A DNA stretch of 64,000 nt from Weissella confusa. Its GTDB lineage: Bacteria; Bacillota; Bacilli; Lactobacillales; Lactobacillaceae. Below are positions 40,412-49,556 of this stretch, piece after piece. Each line of letters opens with the position of its first letter. The first letter of the stretch is position 1. The notes beneath the pieces were generated by a model, which saw nothing but the letters and a program-made list of their open reading frames with translations, made no database searches and was not told where the DNA came from. The stretch spans positions 156,748 to 220,747 of the forward strand of contig JAAOED010000001.1 of the NCBI GenBank assembly GCA_016466735.1. Direction: 5' to 3'. The translations under genes were made by a program, and so were the position numbers.

Positions 40412-41357
40412 TAAGAAACACCCATGGCTATTGGCCATTCCCGCAGTTGCAGTAGTTGGTATGATCGGAACGGTTATTTGGACAAGCGTTAATCGAACTG
40501 AGAAGACGAATCAAACCGGTAAGATTAAGGTTGTCGCAAGTTTGGATAGTTACGGTGAAATGGCCAAAGCGGTGTTGGGAAACCAGGGTTCAGTGACGAG
40601 CATTATGGACGACCCCGACATGGATCCTCACGAATTTGAGCCGACGTCAGCTGATGCTAAGATTTATCAAAAGGCCAATGTCATCATTTCAAATGGTGGC
40701 GGTTTTGATAACTGGAGCGTCAATTTCGCTAAGCAAAATAACGATGCGCAGGCAATTAACTTGGCTAAGCTATATGATTTTGAAGGCGAGCATGACCACA
40801 ATGAGGCTGAAGAACATGATCATGACGAAGACTCAGCCGGTAATGAGCACTTCTGGTATAAGACAGACGTCGCGACGCGCTTGTCAAAGCAACTTGTTAA
40901 GACTTATAGTAAGTTAGAACCAAGTAAGCAGGCTTATTTCCAAAAGAATGCAGACAAGTATTTGGCGACCTTGGATGATGTGAAGCAAATGCAACAACAG
41001 GTGAAGCAAGACTTGCAGGGGAAGAACGTTATGGCAACGGAACCGGTCTTTGACAATACATTGATTGATTTAGGCGCTAACGTCTTGAACCAATCATTCT
41101 CAAAGGCGGTCAACGAGCACCAAGACCCAACCCCTGAAGATATTCGTAATTGGAATGCAGCAATCGATGCTGGTGAAGTATCTGTCGTTATCTACAACCC
41201 ACAGTCAACGGGTAAGTTGGCTAAGCAGGCCATGACTTATGCTAAGGAACATGGTGTGCCGGTTGTCCAAGCGACAGAAACGAAGCCAGCCGGTAAGACG
41301 TACGCCGAATGGCAATACGATCAATTGAAGGCATTAGACGAGGCATTGAAGAAATGA
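40404..41357 (+). CDS. adcA: Zinc ABC transporter substrate-binding protein
   Basis: 317 residues. Cluster A-I metal-binding protein with a His/Asp/Glu-rich loop (EHDHNEAEEHDHDEDSAGNEH, given in part here) and metal-site residues around MDPHEFEPT and DEHQDPTPED-like segments. An N-terminal helix (WLLAIPAVAVVGMIGTVIW) is present, but there is no Cys of a lipobox, so it is held by an uncleaved anchor rather than as a lipoprotein. Overlaps adcR by eight bases. The AdcA C-terminal ZinT domain found in streptococci is missing. Confidence 0.9.
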   Translation: MSNKKHPWLLAIPAVAVVGMIGTVIWTSVNRTEKTNQTGKIKVVASLDSYGEMAKAVLGNQGSVTSIMDDPDMDPHEFEPTSADAKIYQKANVIISNGGGFDNWSVNFAKQNNDAQAINLAKLYDFEGEHDHNEAEEHDHDEDSAGNEHFWYKTDVATRLSKQLVKTYSKLEPSKQAYFQKNADKYLATLDDVKQMQQQVKQDLQGKNVMATEPVFDNTLIDLGANVLNQSFSKAVNEHQDPTPEDIRNWNAAIDAGEVSVVIYNPQSTGKLAKQAMTYAKEHGVPVVQATETKPAGKTYAEWQYDQLKALDEALKK

Positions 41358-42049
41358 CATTATTAACTGGCTCAAACATCGGGATGCAGTTTGGCGACCG
41401 ATGGCTGTACAAAAACGTTGATTTTAAACTTGAAAATGGGCACGTATTAGCGCTGATTGGTGATAATGGTGTTGGAAAAACAACGTTACTTCGTGCGCTG
41501 TTAGGCCAGTTACCACTATCTGCCGGACAATTTGACTGGGAAACCAGCGAAGCGGACCGTGCGATTAGTTACGTGCCTCAATATCGCCCAGATATGCAGG
41601 CGTTTCCGCTCCGTATCTCAGATTTCGTGGCGTTGAGTTTCGACCGAGGTATGCGTCCGTGGCTAACGGCAACTGAAAAAGAAAAGTTAAGCCATGTTTT
41701 GGCCGACACGCATTTAACGAAGCTGGCGAAAAGCCGCATTGATACTGCCTCTGGTGGTGAACGCCAACGCGCTTATTTGGCCCAAGCATTGGTTCAAAAA
41801 CCCAATGTCTTAATTCTTGATGAAGCGACAGCTAATTTGGACAACGTGGCGAAGTTTGAGTTGATGGATGTTATTCGTGACTATCAAGCACACCATGAAA
41901 TTACGGTGATTATGGTTAGTCACGATTTGGAGATTATCCAACGTTATGCGGACGATTATTTGCTGCTAACGCCACAAGGTAGTGAGTTTGGTGAAATTGC
42001 TAATCTCGACATTTCAAAGTTGAAGGTAGGTAATCAAAATCATGCTTAG
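41354..42049 (+). CDS. adcC: Zinc ABC transporter ATP-binding protein
   Basis: 231 residues. Walker A GDNGVGKTTL, signature ASGGERQRAYLAQAL, Walker B VLILDEATANLD and the switch His in MVSHD. Start at the ATG that overlaps the adcA stop (ATGA). Powers zinc uptake with AdcA and AdcB. Confidence 0.92.
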   Translation: MTLLTGSNIGMQFGDRWLYKNVDFKLENGHVLALIGDNGVGKTTLLRALLGQLPLSAGQFDWETSEADRAISYVPQYRPDMQAFPLRISDFVALSFDRGMRPWLTATEKEKLSHVLADTHLTKLAKSRIDTASGGERQRAYLAQALVQKPNVLILDEATANLDNVAKFELMDVIRDYQAHHEITVIMVSHDLEIIQRYADDYLLLTPQGSEFGEIANLDISKLKVGNQNHA

Positions 42050-42824
42050 TTATCCATTTATGCAAAATGCCTTTGTGGCTGGGACGTTGATTGCCATCGT
42101 GAGTGCGGTGGTTGGTACATTCGTTGTGGCGCGTCGCATGTCTTTTTTGACCCACACGCTGAGTGAAATCGGCTTTGCCGGGGCGTCATTTGCGCTCTTT
42201 ATGAGCTGGTCACCGTTGGTGGGGATGCTACTGTTTTCAGTGGCTGCCTCAATGACCGTCGGTGAGTTGGGCATCAAGGAAAAGCGTTCTGAATCATTAA
42301 TTTCGGCCGTCAGTGCAGTGGCAATTGGTTTGGGAATTGCGTTCTTGTCACTCTCAAATAAAAATGCGACAGCCGCAACGGGTATTTTATTCGGTTCGAT
42401 TTTTAGTATTAGTCGCACCGACGTGATTGAAGTGGTGATTTTGGCATTGCTAGTATTACTAGCTAGCCTGTTGATGTTCCGTCAATTACGTCACTATGCA
42501 TTCGATTATGACACGGCGGTCTTCAGTTTGAAGAACATCCAACTAATCGAAGTGGCGTTCTTAGGCTTGATGGCAACAACGGTCGCGGTTTCCGCTCAAA
42601 TCGTTGGATCATTGTTGATTTTCATCTTGATGATTCTGCCAGCCAGTGCCGCGATGCGCTGGGGACGCACGGTTTGGCAAATTATTGGCCTGGCAGTTCT
42701 GTTCTCAGTAGCAGGGGTCTGGTCAGCATTGGTACTATCTTATGTCCTAAACCTACCTGTTTCATTTTTCATCGCTATTATTGAGGCAGCAATTTATTTT
42801 GCTTCACTATACAAACGCAATTAA
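42042..42824 (+). CDS. adcB: Zinc ABC transporter permease
   Basis: 260 residues, about eight helices, ABC-3 (ZnuB) family with VARRMSFLTHTLSEIGFAGA near the N-terminus. Overlaps adcC by eight bases; last gene of the zinc operon. Confidence 0.92.
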   Translation: MLSYPFMQNAFVAGTLIAIVSAVVGTFVVARRMSFLTHTLSEIGFAGASFALFMSWSPLVGMLLFSVAASMTVGELGIKEKRSESLISAVSAVAIGLGIAFLSLSNKNATAATGILFGSIFSISRTDVIEVVILALLVLLASLLMFRQLRHYAFDYDTAVFSLKNIQLIEVAFLGLMATTVAVSAQIVGSLLIFILMILPASAAMRWGRTVWQIIGLAVLFSVAGVWSALVLSYVLNLPVSFFIAIIEAAIYFASLYKRN

Positions 42825-42831
42825 ATATCAG

Positions 42832-42863
42832 ACGGCAACGGGGCAACTTGTTGCCGTTTTTTT
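42832..42863 (+). terminator. Terminator of adc operon
   Basis: ACGGCAAC / GTTGCCGT followed by seven T. Confidence 0.88.
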
Positions 42864-42943
42864 AAACCAATTCCCAAAAATGTTCACAATTTCGGTATAA
42901 TAAACAATGACATTAAAAACGAGAAAAGGAAACGTAAACAAAT

Positions 42944-44575
42944 ATGCTAACTGTTTCAAACGTATCAGTATCATTTACTGGTAAGAAGCTATACGATGAC
43001 GTTAACTTGAAGTTCACGCCTGGTAACACATACGGTGTTATCGGTGCCAACGGAGCTGGAAAGTCAACGTTCTTGAAGGTCTTGGAAGGCAAGCTCCAAC
43101 CAACGACTGGAACGGTCTCAATGGAGGCTAACGAGCGTATGTCATCATTGGTACAAGACCACTTTGCCTTCGACGAATTCACGGTCTTGGACACTGTTAT
43201 GCAAGGACACAAGGAATTGTATGACGTTAAGAACCAAATGGATGAAATTTACACGCACGACCCATTTACTGACGAAGATGGTATCAAGGTTGGTGAGTTG
43301 TCAGCGCGTTTCGAAGAATTGAACGGTTGGTCAGCTGAAACTGAAGCTGCACAATTGTTGCAAGGTTTGGGGATTTCTGAAGACCAACACTACACGATGA
43401 TGGCCGATCTTCCCGAAGTAACGAAGGTTAAGGTTTTGTTGGCCCAAGCATTGTTTGGTAACCCAGATATCTTGATCCTCGACGAGCCTACCAACGGTTT
43501 GGACACGAAGACGATTGCTTGGTTGGAAGACTTCTTGGCTGACTACCAAAACATCGTTATCGTTGTTTCCCACGACCGTCACTTCTTGAACGCCGTTTCA
43601 ACGATGATTTTGGACGTTGACTTCGGTAAGATCAAGTTGTTCGTTGGTAACTACGACTTCTGGAAGGAATCTTCAGAATTGGCACAACGTTTGCAATCAC
43701 AAGCAAATGCCAAGAAGGAAGAGCAAATCAAGGAATTGCAAGACTTTATTGCCCGTTTCTCAGCAAACGCTTCAAAGTCAAAGCAAGCAACTTCACGTAA
43801 GAAGCAATTGGAAAAGATCACACTTGATGATATCCAACCTTCAACGCGTAAGTACCCATACATCAACTTTGAAATCCAACGTGAAATCGGAAACGACATG
43901 TTGCGCGTTGAAAACCTTTCAAAGACGGTTGATGGTGTTAAGTTGCTGGACAACATCTCATTCACGGTTCGCCCTAATGAGAAGGCCCTAGTTATGGCTG
44001 AAAACGACGTTGCCGCTACGGCATTGTTGGACATCATTGCTGGAAACGACACGCCAGATTCTGGTGAAGTAACTTGGGGTGTTACGACGTCTCACGATTA
44101 CTTGGCTAAGGACATGAACGTGAACTTCCCTAAGCCTGAGATGCCAATCTTGGACTACTTGCGTGACTTTGCTTCTAAGGAAGAAAGCGACAACACGTTC
44201 TTGCGTGGTTTGTTGGGACGTATGTTGTTTAAGGGTGAAGATGCGGAAAAGACTTTGGACGTTTTGTCTGGAGGAGAAAAGGTCCGCGTTATGTTGTCTA
44301 AGTTGATGTTGACGAAGCCAAACGTTTTGGTTTTGGACGACCCAACTAACCACTTGGACTTGGAGTCAATCACGTCATTGAACGATGGTTTGATTAACTT
44401 CAAGGGTGGTATCATCTTCACGTCTCACGACCACACGTTTGCTCAAACGATTGCGGACCACATTATCGTGGTTTCAGATCAAGGTGCAATCGACCGTGCC
44501 GAGACGACTTACGACGAGTTCATGGCGCACCCAGAAGTGCAAAAGCAACTTGCCGAGAAGAACATCACTTTGTAA
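42944..44575 (+). CDS. ABC-F family protein, YkpA/YbiT-like
   Basis: 543 residues, two ABC domains and no membrane part; such proteins bind the ribosome. First domain: Walker A GANGAGKST, Walker B ILILDEPTNGLD. The signature of the first domain reads DLPEVTKVKVLLAQ in place of LSGGQ. The linker (about 235-290) is basic and coiled. Second domain: Walker A is degenerate (AENDVAATAL), as is common in this subfamily, but the signature LSGGEKVRVMLSK and Walker B VLVLDDPTNHLD are intact. Role in translation, not transport. Antibiotic protection is possible but not shown. Confidence 0.88.
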   Translation: MLTVSNVSVSFTGKKLYDDVNLKFTPGNTYGVIGANGAGKSTFLKVLEGKLQPTTGTVSMEANERMSSLVQDHFAFDEFTVLDTVMQGHKELYDVKNQMDEIYTHDPFTDEDGIKVGELSARFEELNGWSAETEAAQLLQGLGISEDQHYTMMADLPEVTKVKVLLAQALFGNPDILILDEPTNGLDTKTIAWLEDFLADYQNIVIVVSHDRHFLNAVSTMILDVDFGKIKLFVGNYDFWKESSELAQRLQSQANAKKEEQIKELQDFIARFSANASKSKQATSRKKQLEKITLDDIQPSTRKYPYINFEIQREIGNDMLRVENLSKTVDGVKLLDNISFTVRPNEKALVMAENDVAATALLDIIAGNDTPDSGEVTWGVTTSHDYLAKDMNVNFPKPEMPILDYLRDFASKEESDNTFLRGLLGRMLFKGEDAEKTLDVLSGGEKVRVMLSKLMLTKPNVLVLDDPTNHLDLESITSLNDGLINFKGGIIFTSHDHTFAQTIADHIIVVSDQGAIDRAETTYDEFMAHPEVQKQLAEKNITL

Positions 44576-44585
44576 TGACAATCAG

Positions 44586-44617
44586 AAGCACTTGTCTTTC
44601 GAGACGGGTGCTTTTTT
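44586..44617 (+). terminator. Terminator after ABC-F gene
   Basis: AAGCACTTGTCT-TTCG-AGACGGGTGCTT followed by TTTT. Confidence 0.85.
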
Positions 44618-44742
44618 GTAGAACCGGACTATTACAAAACGTTACAACCTCGGTCTATTTTCATGAAAGTTCACAATTTGAACAAAACTACTCTATACTA
44701 TGAATTAATAAGGTTTAAAGTTAGCGGGGGAGTAGCGTAAAA

Positions 44743-46125
44743 ATGAATGATTTAACGAAGGGCAGTCCACTTAAGTTGATTGTCATGTTCACTATTCCAT
44801 TGGTTATCGGATACTTAGTACAACAGATGTACAACATTTCCGATACGTTGGTTGTTGGACAAACCTTGGGTGTGACGTCATTGGCGGCCGTGGGAGCGAC
44901 TGGTGCGATTCAATTCTTGGTAATGGGTTTCGTGCAAGGGTTTAGCTCGGGTATGTCAATCATCACGGCACAGCGTTTTGGGGCTGGTGATATGAAGGGT
45001 GTGCGACAATCGTATGCTACTAGTATCGTTGCCGGTATTATTATGTCAATTATCTTGACGATTATTAGCTTGGTGTTCATTGATCCATTGCTACGATTGA
45101 TGCAAACGCCGGCGGATATTTTCGCAGAAGCGCGGGTGTTTATTGTCATCATCTTGGCTGGAACAATCGCCACGATGGGTTATAACATCATTTCTAATGC
45201 CATGCGTGCGGTTGGTGATAGTAAGGCACCGCTGTACTACTTGGTCGTGGGTATGATTTTCAACATCTCATTGGAATTGATTTTGATTTTGAAGTTCGGT
45301 TGGGGTGTTGAAGGTGCGGCCTTTGCGACAGTTTTGGCACAGTTCGTGTCAATCGCAGCGTCACACTGGCACATCAGTCGTTACACGGATACGTTGCACT
45401 TAATGGGTTCTGACTTCAAGTTGCCTAAGGGTGAATTGCGTCAGCACATGCTAGCTGGGGTGCCAATGGGCTTCCAGCAATCAATCATTGCGATTGGTTC
45501 AGTGACGTTGGCCGCAGCCGTTAACACGCTTGGTACGGATGCGGTTGCTGCGAATACGGCGGCGTCAAAGGTAGACCAAATCATCATTATGGTGGTGATG
45601 TCATTTGGTGTGACAATGGCAACGTATACGGCGCAAAACTTCGGTGCGCGCAAGTACGCCCGGATCTTGGTTGGTGTGAAGATTGCTTTGATTTTGGGGA
45701 TGAGCGTGGGAACACTGCTTGGTATTCTTGAAATCGCGTTTGGCCGTAGCCTAGTAACGTTGTTTGTCGGTGCCGGGCAACACACGGTTATGGATTTGGC
45801 GCAATTGTACTTCTGGGCAAATGGTCCGTTGTACGCCATCCTAGCAACGTTGTTCGTGCTTCGTTACACGCTACAAGGTTTGGGTAACGTTAAGACGCCA
45901 ACGCTTGCTGGTGTTGGTGAAATGGTGGTGCGTTCAGTGGCTGCCTTCTCATTGGTTGTCTGGTTTGGTTTCTTCGGAGCCAGCTTGGCGAACCCATTGG
46001 CTTGGATTGGATCGTTGGTCTTCTTGGTGCCAGCATGGGTTAAGGTTGTACGTCGTTTGAAGGCGGAAATTGCTAACGGTGACAAAGAACCAGCACCTGC
46101 GTTTTCAGCGATGAATCTGGATTAA
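44743..46125 (+). CDS. MATE-family efflux transporter
   Basis: 460 residues, twelve helices in two similar halves. The start LTKGSPLKLIVMFTIPLVIGYLVQQMYNISDTLVVGQ and the motif GFSSGMSIITAQRFGAGD are typical of NorM/DinF-like MATE proteins that expel drugs with Na or proton gradients. Substrate unknown. A GGGGGAG ribosome site precedes ATG. Confidence 0.9.
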   Translation: MNDLTKGSPLKLIVMFTIPLVIGYLVQQMYNISDTLVVGQTLGVTSLAAVGATGAIQFLVMGFVQGFSSGMSIITAQRFGAGDMKGVRQSYATSIVAGIIMSIILTIISLVFIDPLLRLMQTPADIFAEARVFIVIILAGTIATMGYNIISNAMRAVGDSKAPLYYLVVGMIFNISLELILILKFGWGVEGAAFATVLAQFVSIAASHWHISRYTDTLHLMGSDFKLPKGELRQHMLAGVPMGFQQSIIAIGSVTLAAAVNTLGTDAVAANTAASKVDQIIIMVVMSFGVTMATYTAQNFGARKYARILVGVKIALILGMSVGTLLGILEIAFGRSLVTLFVGAGQHTVMDLAQLYFWANGPLYAILATLFVLRYTLQGLGNVKTPTLAGVGEMVVRSVAAFSLVVWFGFFGASLANPLAWIGSLVFLVPAWVKVVRRLKAEIANGDKEPAPAFSAMNLD

Positions 46126-46143
46126 AAATGTAATTGGTTATTG

Positions 46144-46188
46144 AAACCCGTTGTTTTTGGCTGTGGTAGCTGAAGATGACGGGTTTTT
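46144..46188 (+). terminator. Possible terminator after MATE gene
   Basis: AAACCCGT / ACGGGTTT with a 27-base loop, then TT. The large loop makes it weaker than others here. Confidence 0.45.
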
Positions 46189-46359
46189 AACTGTAATAAA
46201 TTCGCAAAATAGAAGTATTTGGCGTTAATTGTGACGATAACATGCTCCTAAATTTCGGATTTATGATAATGAGTACTCCTTGTTTCTCATGTGTTTCAAA
46301 TAATAAACTCATTTTCTGATTATGATAATTATATTGAATTTACGAGAAATGGGACGGTG

Positions 46360-46605
46360 ATGATTATGTATACCAAAATCATGGAAGATTTGCATGAGAC
46401 GGCGGTAATGTTTGCGCTTGTATCAGTTGTATTCGGCCTCTTGATGCTTTCGATGCGCTATTTGTATGGTATGGATTTTTCAATCATCGTGCCTATGCTT
46501 GGTCGCGTGTATGTGAGCTTTTTTGTTGGCATGATGATTTTTAACGCTTACGATTGGATTCGTTTTGCACGTCGCCGCCAAAAGATGGCCGTCCGCGTGA
46601 AATAA
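46360..46605 (+). CDS. Small two-helix membrane protein, unknown
   Basis: 81 residues. Two hydrophobic helices (about 17-36 and 44-65) and a basic end (RFARRRQKMAVRVK). The ATG at 46360 has GGGA five bases before; a second ATG two codons later is possible. Not recognised. Higher A+T upstream than in the neighbouring genes. Lies in a run of small unknown genes between the MATE pump and the sugar symporter. Confidence 0.5.
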   Translation: MIMYTKIMEDLHETAVMFALVSVVFGLLMLSMRYLYGMDFSIIVPMLGRVYVSFFVGMMIFNAYDWIRFARRRQKMAVRVK

Positions 46606-46686
46606 AGCAGATTGTTTGAAACAAAAACGTAACAATAGGATAATGATGGTACAAATCGCTTCGGAGTTTTATATGGGGAGGCAATT

Positions 46687-47193
46687 ATGTACTATGTCGT
46701 TAATCAGCAAAAGGATACGTTAACGTTTTATTTTCCAGATGGCACGTCTGATTTTTTGATTGAAAAATTAGTGCGTCTATCGCGGCCCAACTTAACAAAA
46801 CTGATTGCGCCATTCAGTATCGGGGATCACATTGAGGATGCGATGGCTTTTAAACAAGAATTTTCGGCATATGAAGCGGGAGATTTACAGATTGTTTCTA
46901 AACCTGAGCTGATGGAAATGTTGAAAATCGGTGCCTGTGAGGTAGCACAAGAACGGGACCGCCGGGAAGATGCTTTGACGATGACCCTGGGGCTTGTCTT
47001 AGCAGGACCACTATTGTTCTTCTTAGACATGGTCATATTTGAGAGTATTGGCTTGAACGCTCTTGTTTCAGAGATTGGGGCAGCTGCAGTGGTGATTTTC
47101 TTGTTTGTTGCCTGGATTGCAGTTGCTTGGACAGCCTGGGGCATGAAGTTAGAAGAAAAATTTGAAGATGCGCTGTCGCATATGCATAAATAG
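46687..47193 (+). CDS. Unknown membrane protein
   Basis: 168 residues. A soluble N-terminal part (1-95) is followed by two helices (about 99-118 and 124-150) and an amphipathic end. No family recognised. GGGGAGG precedes ATG by seven bases. Own terminator follows. Confidence 0.6.
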   Translation: MYYVVNQQKDTLTFYFPDGTSDFLIEKLVRLSRPNLTKLIAPFSIGDHIEDAMAFKQEFSAYEAGDLQIVSKPELMEMLKIGACEVAQERDRREDALTMTLGLVLAGPLLFFLDMVIFESIGLNALVSEIGAAAVVIFLFVAWIAVAWTAWGMKLEEKFEDALSHMHK

Positions 47194-47195
47194 AG

Positions 47196-47225
47196 AGACG
47201 TCACAACTGTTTGTGGCGTCTTTTT
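47196..47225 (+). terminator. Terminator after unknown membrane protein gene
   Basis: AGACGTCACAA / TTGTGGCGTCT followed by TTTT. Confidence 0.82.
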
Positions 47226-47336
47226 CGTTTTGTGCGACATTTTGGTTCCCTGGATTCGTTAGTATAAGTGTCAGCAAATAACAGCTGATAAGCAGAGCAA
47301 GTGGCCACACGCTCAACGACAAATTTGGAGGAAAGA

Positions 47337-47564
47337 ATGATGGCAGTAGACAAGGTAGGCGAAAAGGCAGTTGATGACCGTATTACGGTACGCATCATGG
47401 GGATGGATCGTAACGAGAATAAGATTACGCGTCGCTTTAAGGTCGCAAAGGGAACACCAGCAACGGAATTGCGTCGACTAGCAATGGTCATGATGATGTT
47501 GGGGGCAGAAACTAATATCGAAAGTATTGTGACATCTGAAGTCAAAGCAGTGTCAGCAGCGTAG
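47337..47564 (+). CDS. DUF1659-like small protein
   Basis: 75 residues, soluble. The pattern (VRIMGMDRNENKITRRFKVAKGTPATELRRLAMVMMML) is like that of DUF1659 proteins, small Firmicute proteins that are nearly always encoded next to a DUF2922 gene, as here. GGAGG is five bases before this ATG and eight before a second ATG at 47340. Function unknown. Confidence 0.65.
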   Translation: MMAVDKVGEKAVDDRITVRIMGMDRNENKITRRFKVAKGTPATELRRLAMVMMMLGAETNIESIVTSEVKAVSAA

Positions 47565-47574
47565 GAGGAAGAAG

Positions 47575-47805
47575 ATGACCAAGGTATTGAAGATGGTATT
47601 TGAATCAACGAACGCAGAAAAGCCGAATCAAACGTCAATTTTGAAGATGGCCGATATTGATGAATCACTCACAAGCGAACGTGTTGCTGCTGAAATGGCA
47701 AAGTTGGCAAGCTTTAACTTCATTGTTGACGGTAAGGGGCAGGTCCGCTTTGGTAAGCCAAAGTCTGCGAGTTTGGTGACAACTGAGAAGCGTCCGGTAT
47801 TTTAG
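47575..47805 (+). CDS. DUF2922 family small protein
   Basis: 76 residues. Fits DUF2922: KVLKMVFESTNAEKPNQTSILKMADIDESLT followed by an internal helix and FIVDGKGQVRFGKPKSASLV. Partner of the DUF1659-like gene 10 bases upstream. AGGAGGAAG ribosome site. Function unknown. Confidence 0.78.
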   Translation: MTKVLKMVFESTNAEKPNQTSILKMADIDESLTSERVAAEMAKLASFNFIVDGKGQVRFGKPKSASLVTTEKRPVF

Positions 47806-47817
47806 TATAAATGTGCA

Positions 47818-47846
47818 AGAGTGTCCAATAACGGACACTCTTTTTT
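47818..47846 (+). terminator. Terminator after DUF2922 gene
   Basis: AAGAGTGTCC / GGACACTCTT followed by TTTT. Confidence 0.9.
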
Positions 47847-47885
47847 GTCCGTTTTGTGAATTTTGTAACTTTTAAATGTTTATAC

Positions 47886-47913
47886 TTGTAAACGCTTCCA
47901 AAAAGAGTATTAT
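47886..47913 (+). promoter_or_regulatory. Promoter overlapped by a cre site
   Basis: TTGTAA, 16-base spacer, TATTAT. The cre TTGTAAACGCTTCCA (47886-47900) is a perfect match and covers the -35 box, so CcpA would exclude RNA polymerase. The -10 sits in a palindrome AGAGTATTATACTCT. A leader hairpin GTTAGTTT/AAACTAAC (47928-47950) follows about ten bases after the start. Confidence 0.8.
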
Positions 47914-47985
47914 ACTCTGTGTAGCGAGTTAGTTTTTTGGGCAAACTAACTAATTGTTATTTATGTTTAGTACAGGAGAGTAAAC

Positions 47986-49395
47986 ATGCAAACGCAGACA
48001 GGAAAGAAGTCACTTTCGACTAATTTGATTTATTTCTTTGGTGCTTTGGGGGGATTGCTTTTCGGATATGACACTGGTGTTATTTCTGGAGCTATTTTAT
48101 TTATTGAAAAGCAATTGAACTTGGGCGAATGGCAACAAGGTTGGGTTGTTTCAGCCGTGTTGCTTGGTGCCATTATCGGTGCCGCAATTATTGGACCATC
48201 TTCAGATAAGTATGGTCGTCGTAAGTTGTTGATGGTTTCATCAATCATCTTCATCATCGGAGCTTTGGGATCATCAGTTGCTCACAACTTTGAGCTATTG
48301 GTTGCTTCACGTATTGTGTTGGGTATCGCCGTTGGTGGTGCTTCAGCCTTGATCCCAACTTACTTGTCAGAATTGGCACCCGCCGATAAGCGTGGTGGAA
48401 TCGGAACTATGTTCCAATTGATGATTATGACAGGTATCTTGTTGGCCTACATCTCAAACTACGCTTTGTCTGGCTTTGATCTAGGATGGCGTTGGATGTT
48501 GGGATTGGCTGCTGTGCCTTCAATCATCATGTTCTTCGGTGGAATTGCCTTGCCAGAATCACCTCGTTACTTGGTTCGTAAGGGTCAAGACGACGAAGCT
48601 TTGGCAGTTTTGACGCAATTGCAAGATAACTCAGAATCTGCACAAGCTGAATTGGCTGACATTAAGTTGCAAGCTTCAATGGCTAACGGTGGATTCAAGG
48701 AATTGTTTGGTATCATGGCACGCCCAGTGTTGATTATGGCAATGGGATTGGCTATCTTCCAACAAGTCATGGGATGTAACACAGTTTTGTACTACGCCCC
48801 AACAATCTTTACTGATGTTGGTTTCGGTGTTAGTGCTGCCTTGATTGCCCACATCGGAATCGGTGTCTTCAACGTTATCGTTACTTGGGTAGCCATGAAG
48901 ATGATGGACAAGGTTGACCGTAAGAAGATGTTGATTTGGGGTGCCTGGGGAATGGGTATTTCATTGTTCATCATGTCATTCTCAATGCACTTCTCAGGTC
49001 AATCACAAGCTGCCTCATACATCTGTGCGGTTGCGTTGACGATTTACATCGCCTTCTTCTCAGCAACTTGGGGACCAGTTATGTGGGTTATGATCGGTGA
49101 GTCATTCCCATTGAACATCCGTGGTTTGGGTAACTCATTTGGAGCCGTTGTTAACTGGGCTGCAAACGCCATCGTTTCATTGACGTTCCCACCATTGTTG
49201 AACTTCTTCGGAACTGGTTCATTGTTCATCGGATACGCCGTTTTGTGTATCGCAGCTATCGCGTTCGTTAAGTACTTTACAATCGAAACGCGTAACCAAT
49301 CACTTGAGCAAATCGAAGCTGACCTTCGTTCACGTGCCCACGCTAAGGGTTGGCGCGAAGATGAAGCCACGATTTCAGAACACGTTGCCCAATAA
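47986..49395 (+). CDS. SP-family sugar:proton symporter
   Basis: 469 residues, twelve helices. Sugar porter marks: GGLLFGYDTGVISGA, SDKYGRRKLL, PESPRYLV, GPVMWVMIGESFPLNIRG, and a late PETRN-like end (IETRNQSLEQIE). Closest in type to XylE/AraE/GalP-like pentose or hexose symporters; in this context a xylose or arabinose carrier is plausible, but not provable. Controlled by CcpA through the cre that overlaps its promoter. CAGGAGAG ribosome site. Confidence 0.88.
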   Translation: MQTQTGKKSLSTNLIYFFGALGGLLFGYDTGVISGAILFIEKQLNLGEWQQGWVVSAVLLGAIIGAAIIGPSSDKYGRRKLLMVSSIIFIIGALGSSVAHNFELLVASRIVLGIAVGGASALIPTYLSELAPADKRGGIGTMFQLMIMTGILLAYISNYALSGFDLGWRWMLGLAAVPSIIMFFGGIALPESPRYLVRKGQDDEALAVLTQLQDNSESAQAELADIKLQASMANGGFKELFGIMARPVLIMAMGLAIFQQVMGCNTVLYYAPTIFTDVGFGVSAALIAHIGIGVFNVIVTWVAMKMMDKVDRKKMLIWGAWGMGISLFIMSFSMHFSGQSQAASYICAVALTIYIAFFSATWGPVMWVMIGESFPLNIRGLGNSFGAVVNWAANAIVSLTFPPLLNFFGTGSLFIGYAVLCIAAIAFVKYFTIETRNQSLEQIEADLRSRAHAKGWREDEATISEHVAQ

Positions 49396-49422
49396 TAAAA
49401 AACAAACTCTCTCACAGGGGTC

Positions 49423-49454
49423 AAAACGCCATTGCAATCGCAATGGCGTTTTTG
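49423..49454 (+). terminator. Terminator after sugar symporter gene
   Basis: AAAACGCCATTGC-AATC-GCAATGGCGTTTTT. Confidence 0.9.
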
Positions 49455-49470
49455 TATTTTACCTAGTGAT

Positions 49471-49524
49471 ATTTATGCAAAAATAAACAAAGTTATTGCA
49501 TAAATTTTCGTCACCTGTTAATAT
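49471..49524 (+). promoter_or_regulatory. Promoter with a dyad over the -35 box
   Basis: TTGCAT (49496-49501), 17-base spacer, TAATAT (49519-49524). A perfect 10-bp inverted repeat ATTTATGCAA ... TTGCATAAAT (49471-49505) ends over the -35 box, with half-site centres about 25 bases apart. It is a likely operator for control of the amino-acid transporter. Confidence 0.65.
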
Positions 49525-49556
49525 TTATCCATTGAATACGAAATGGGGAAACAGTT

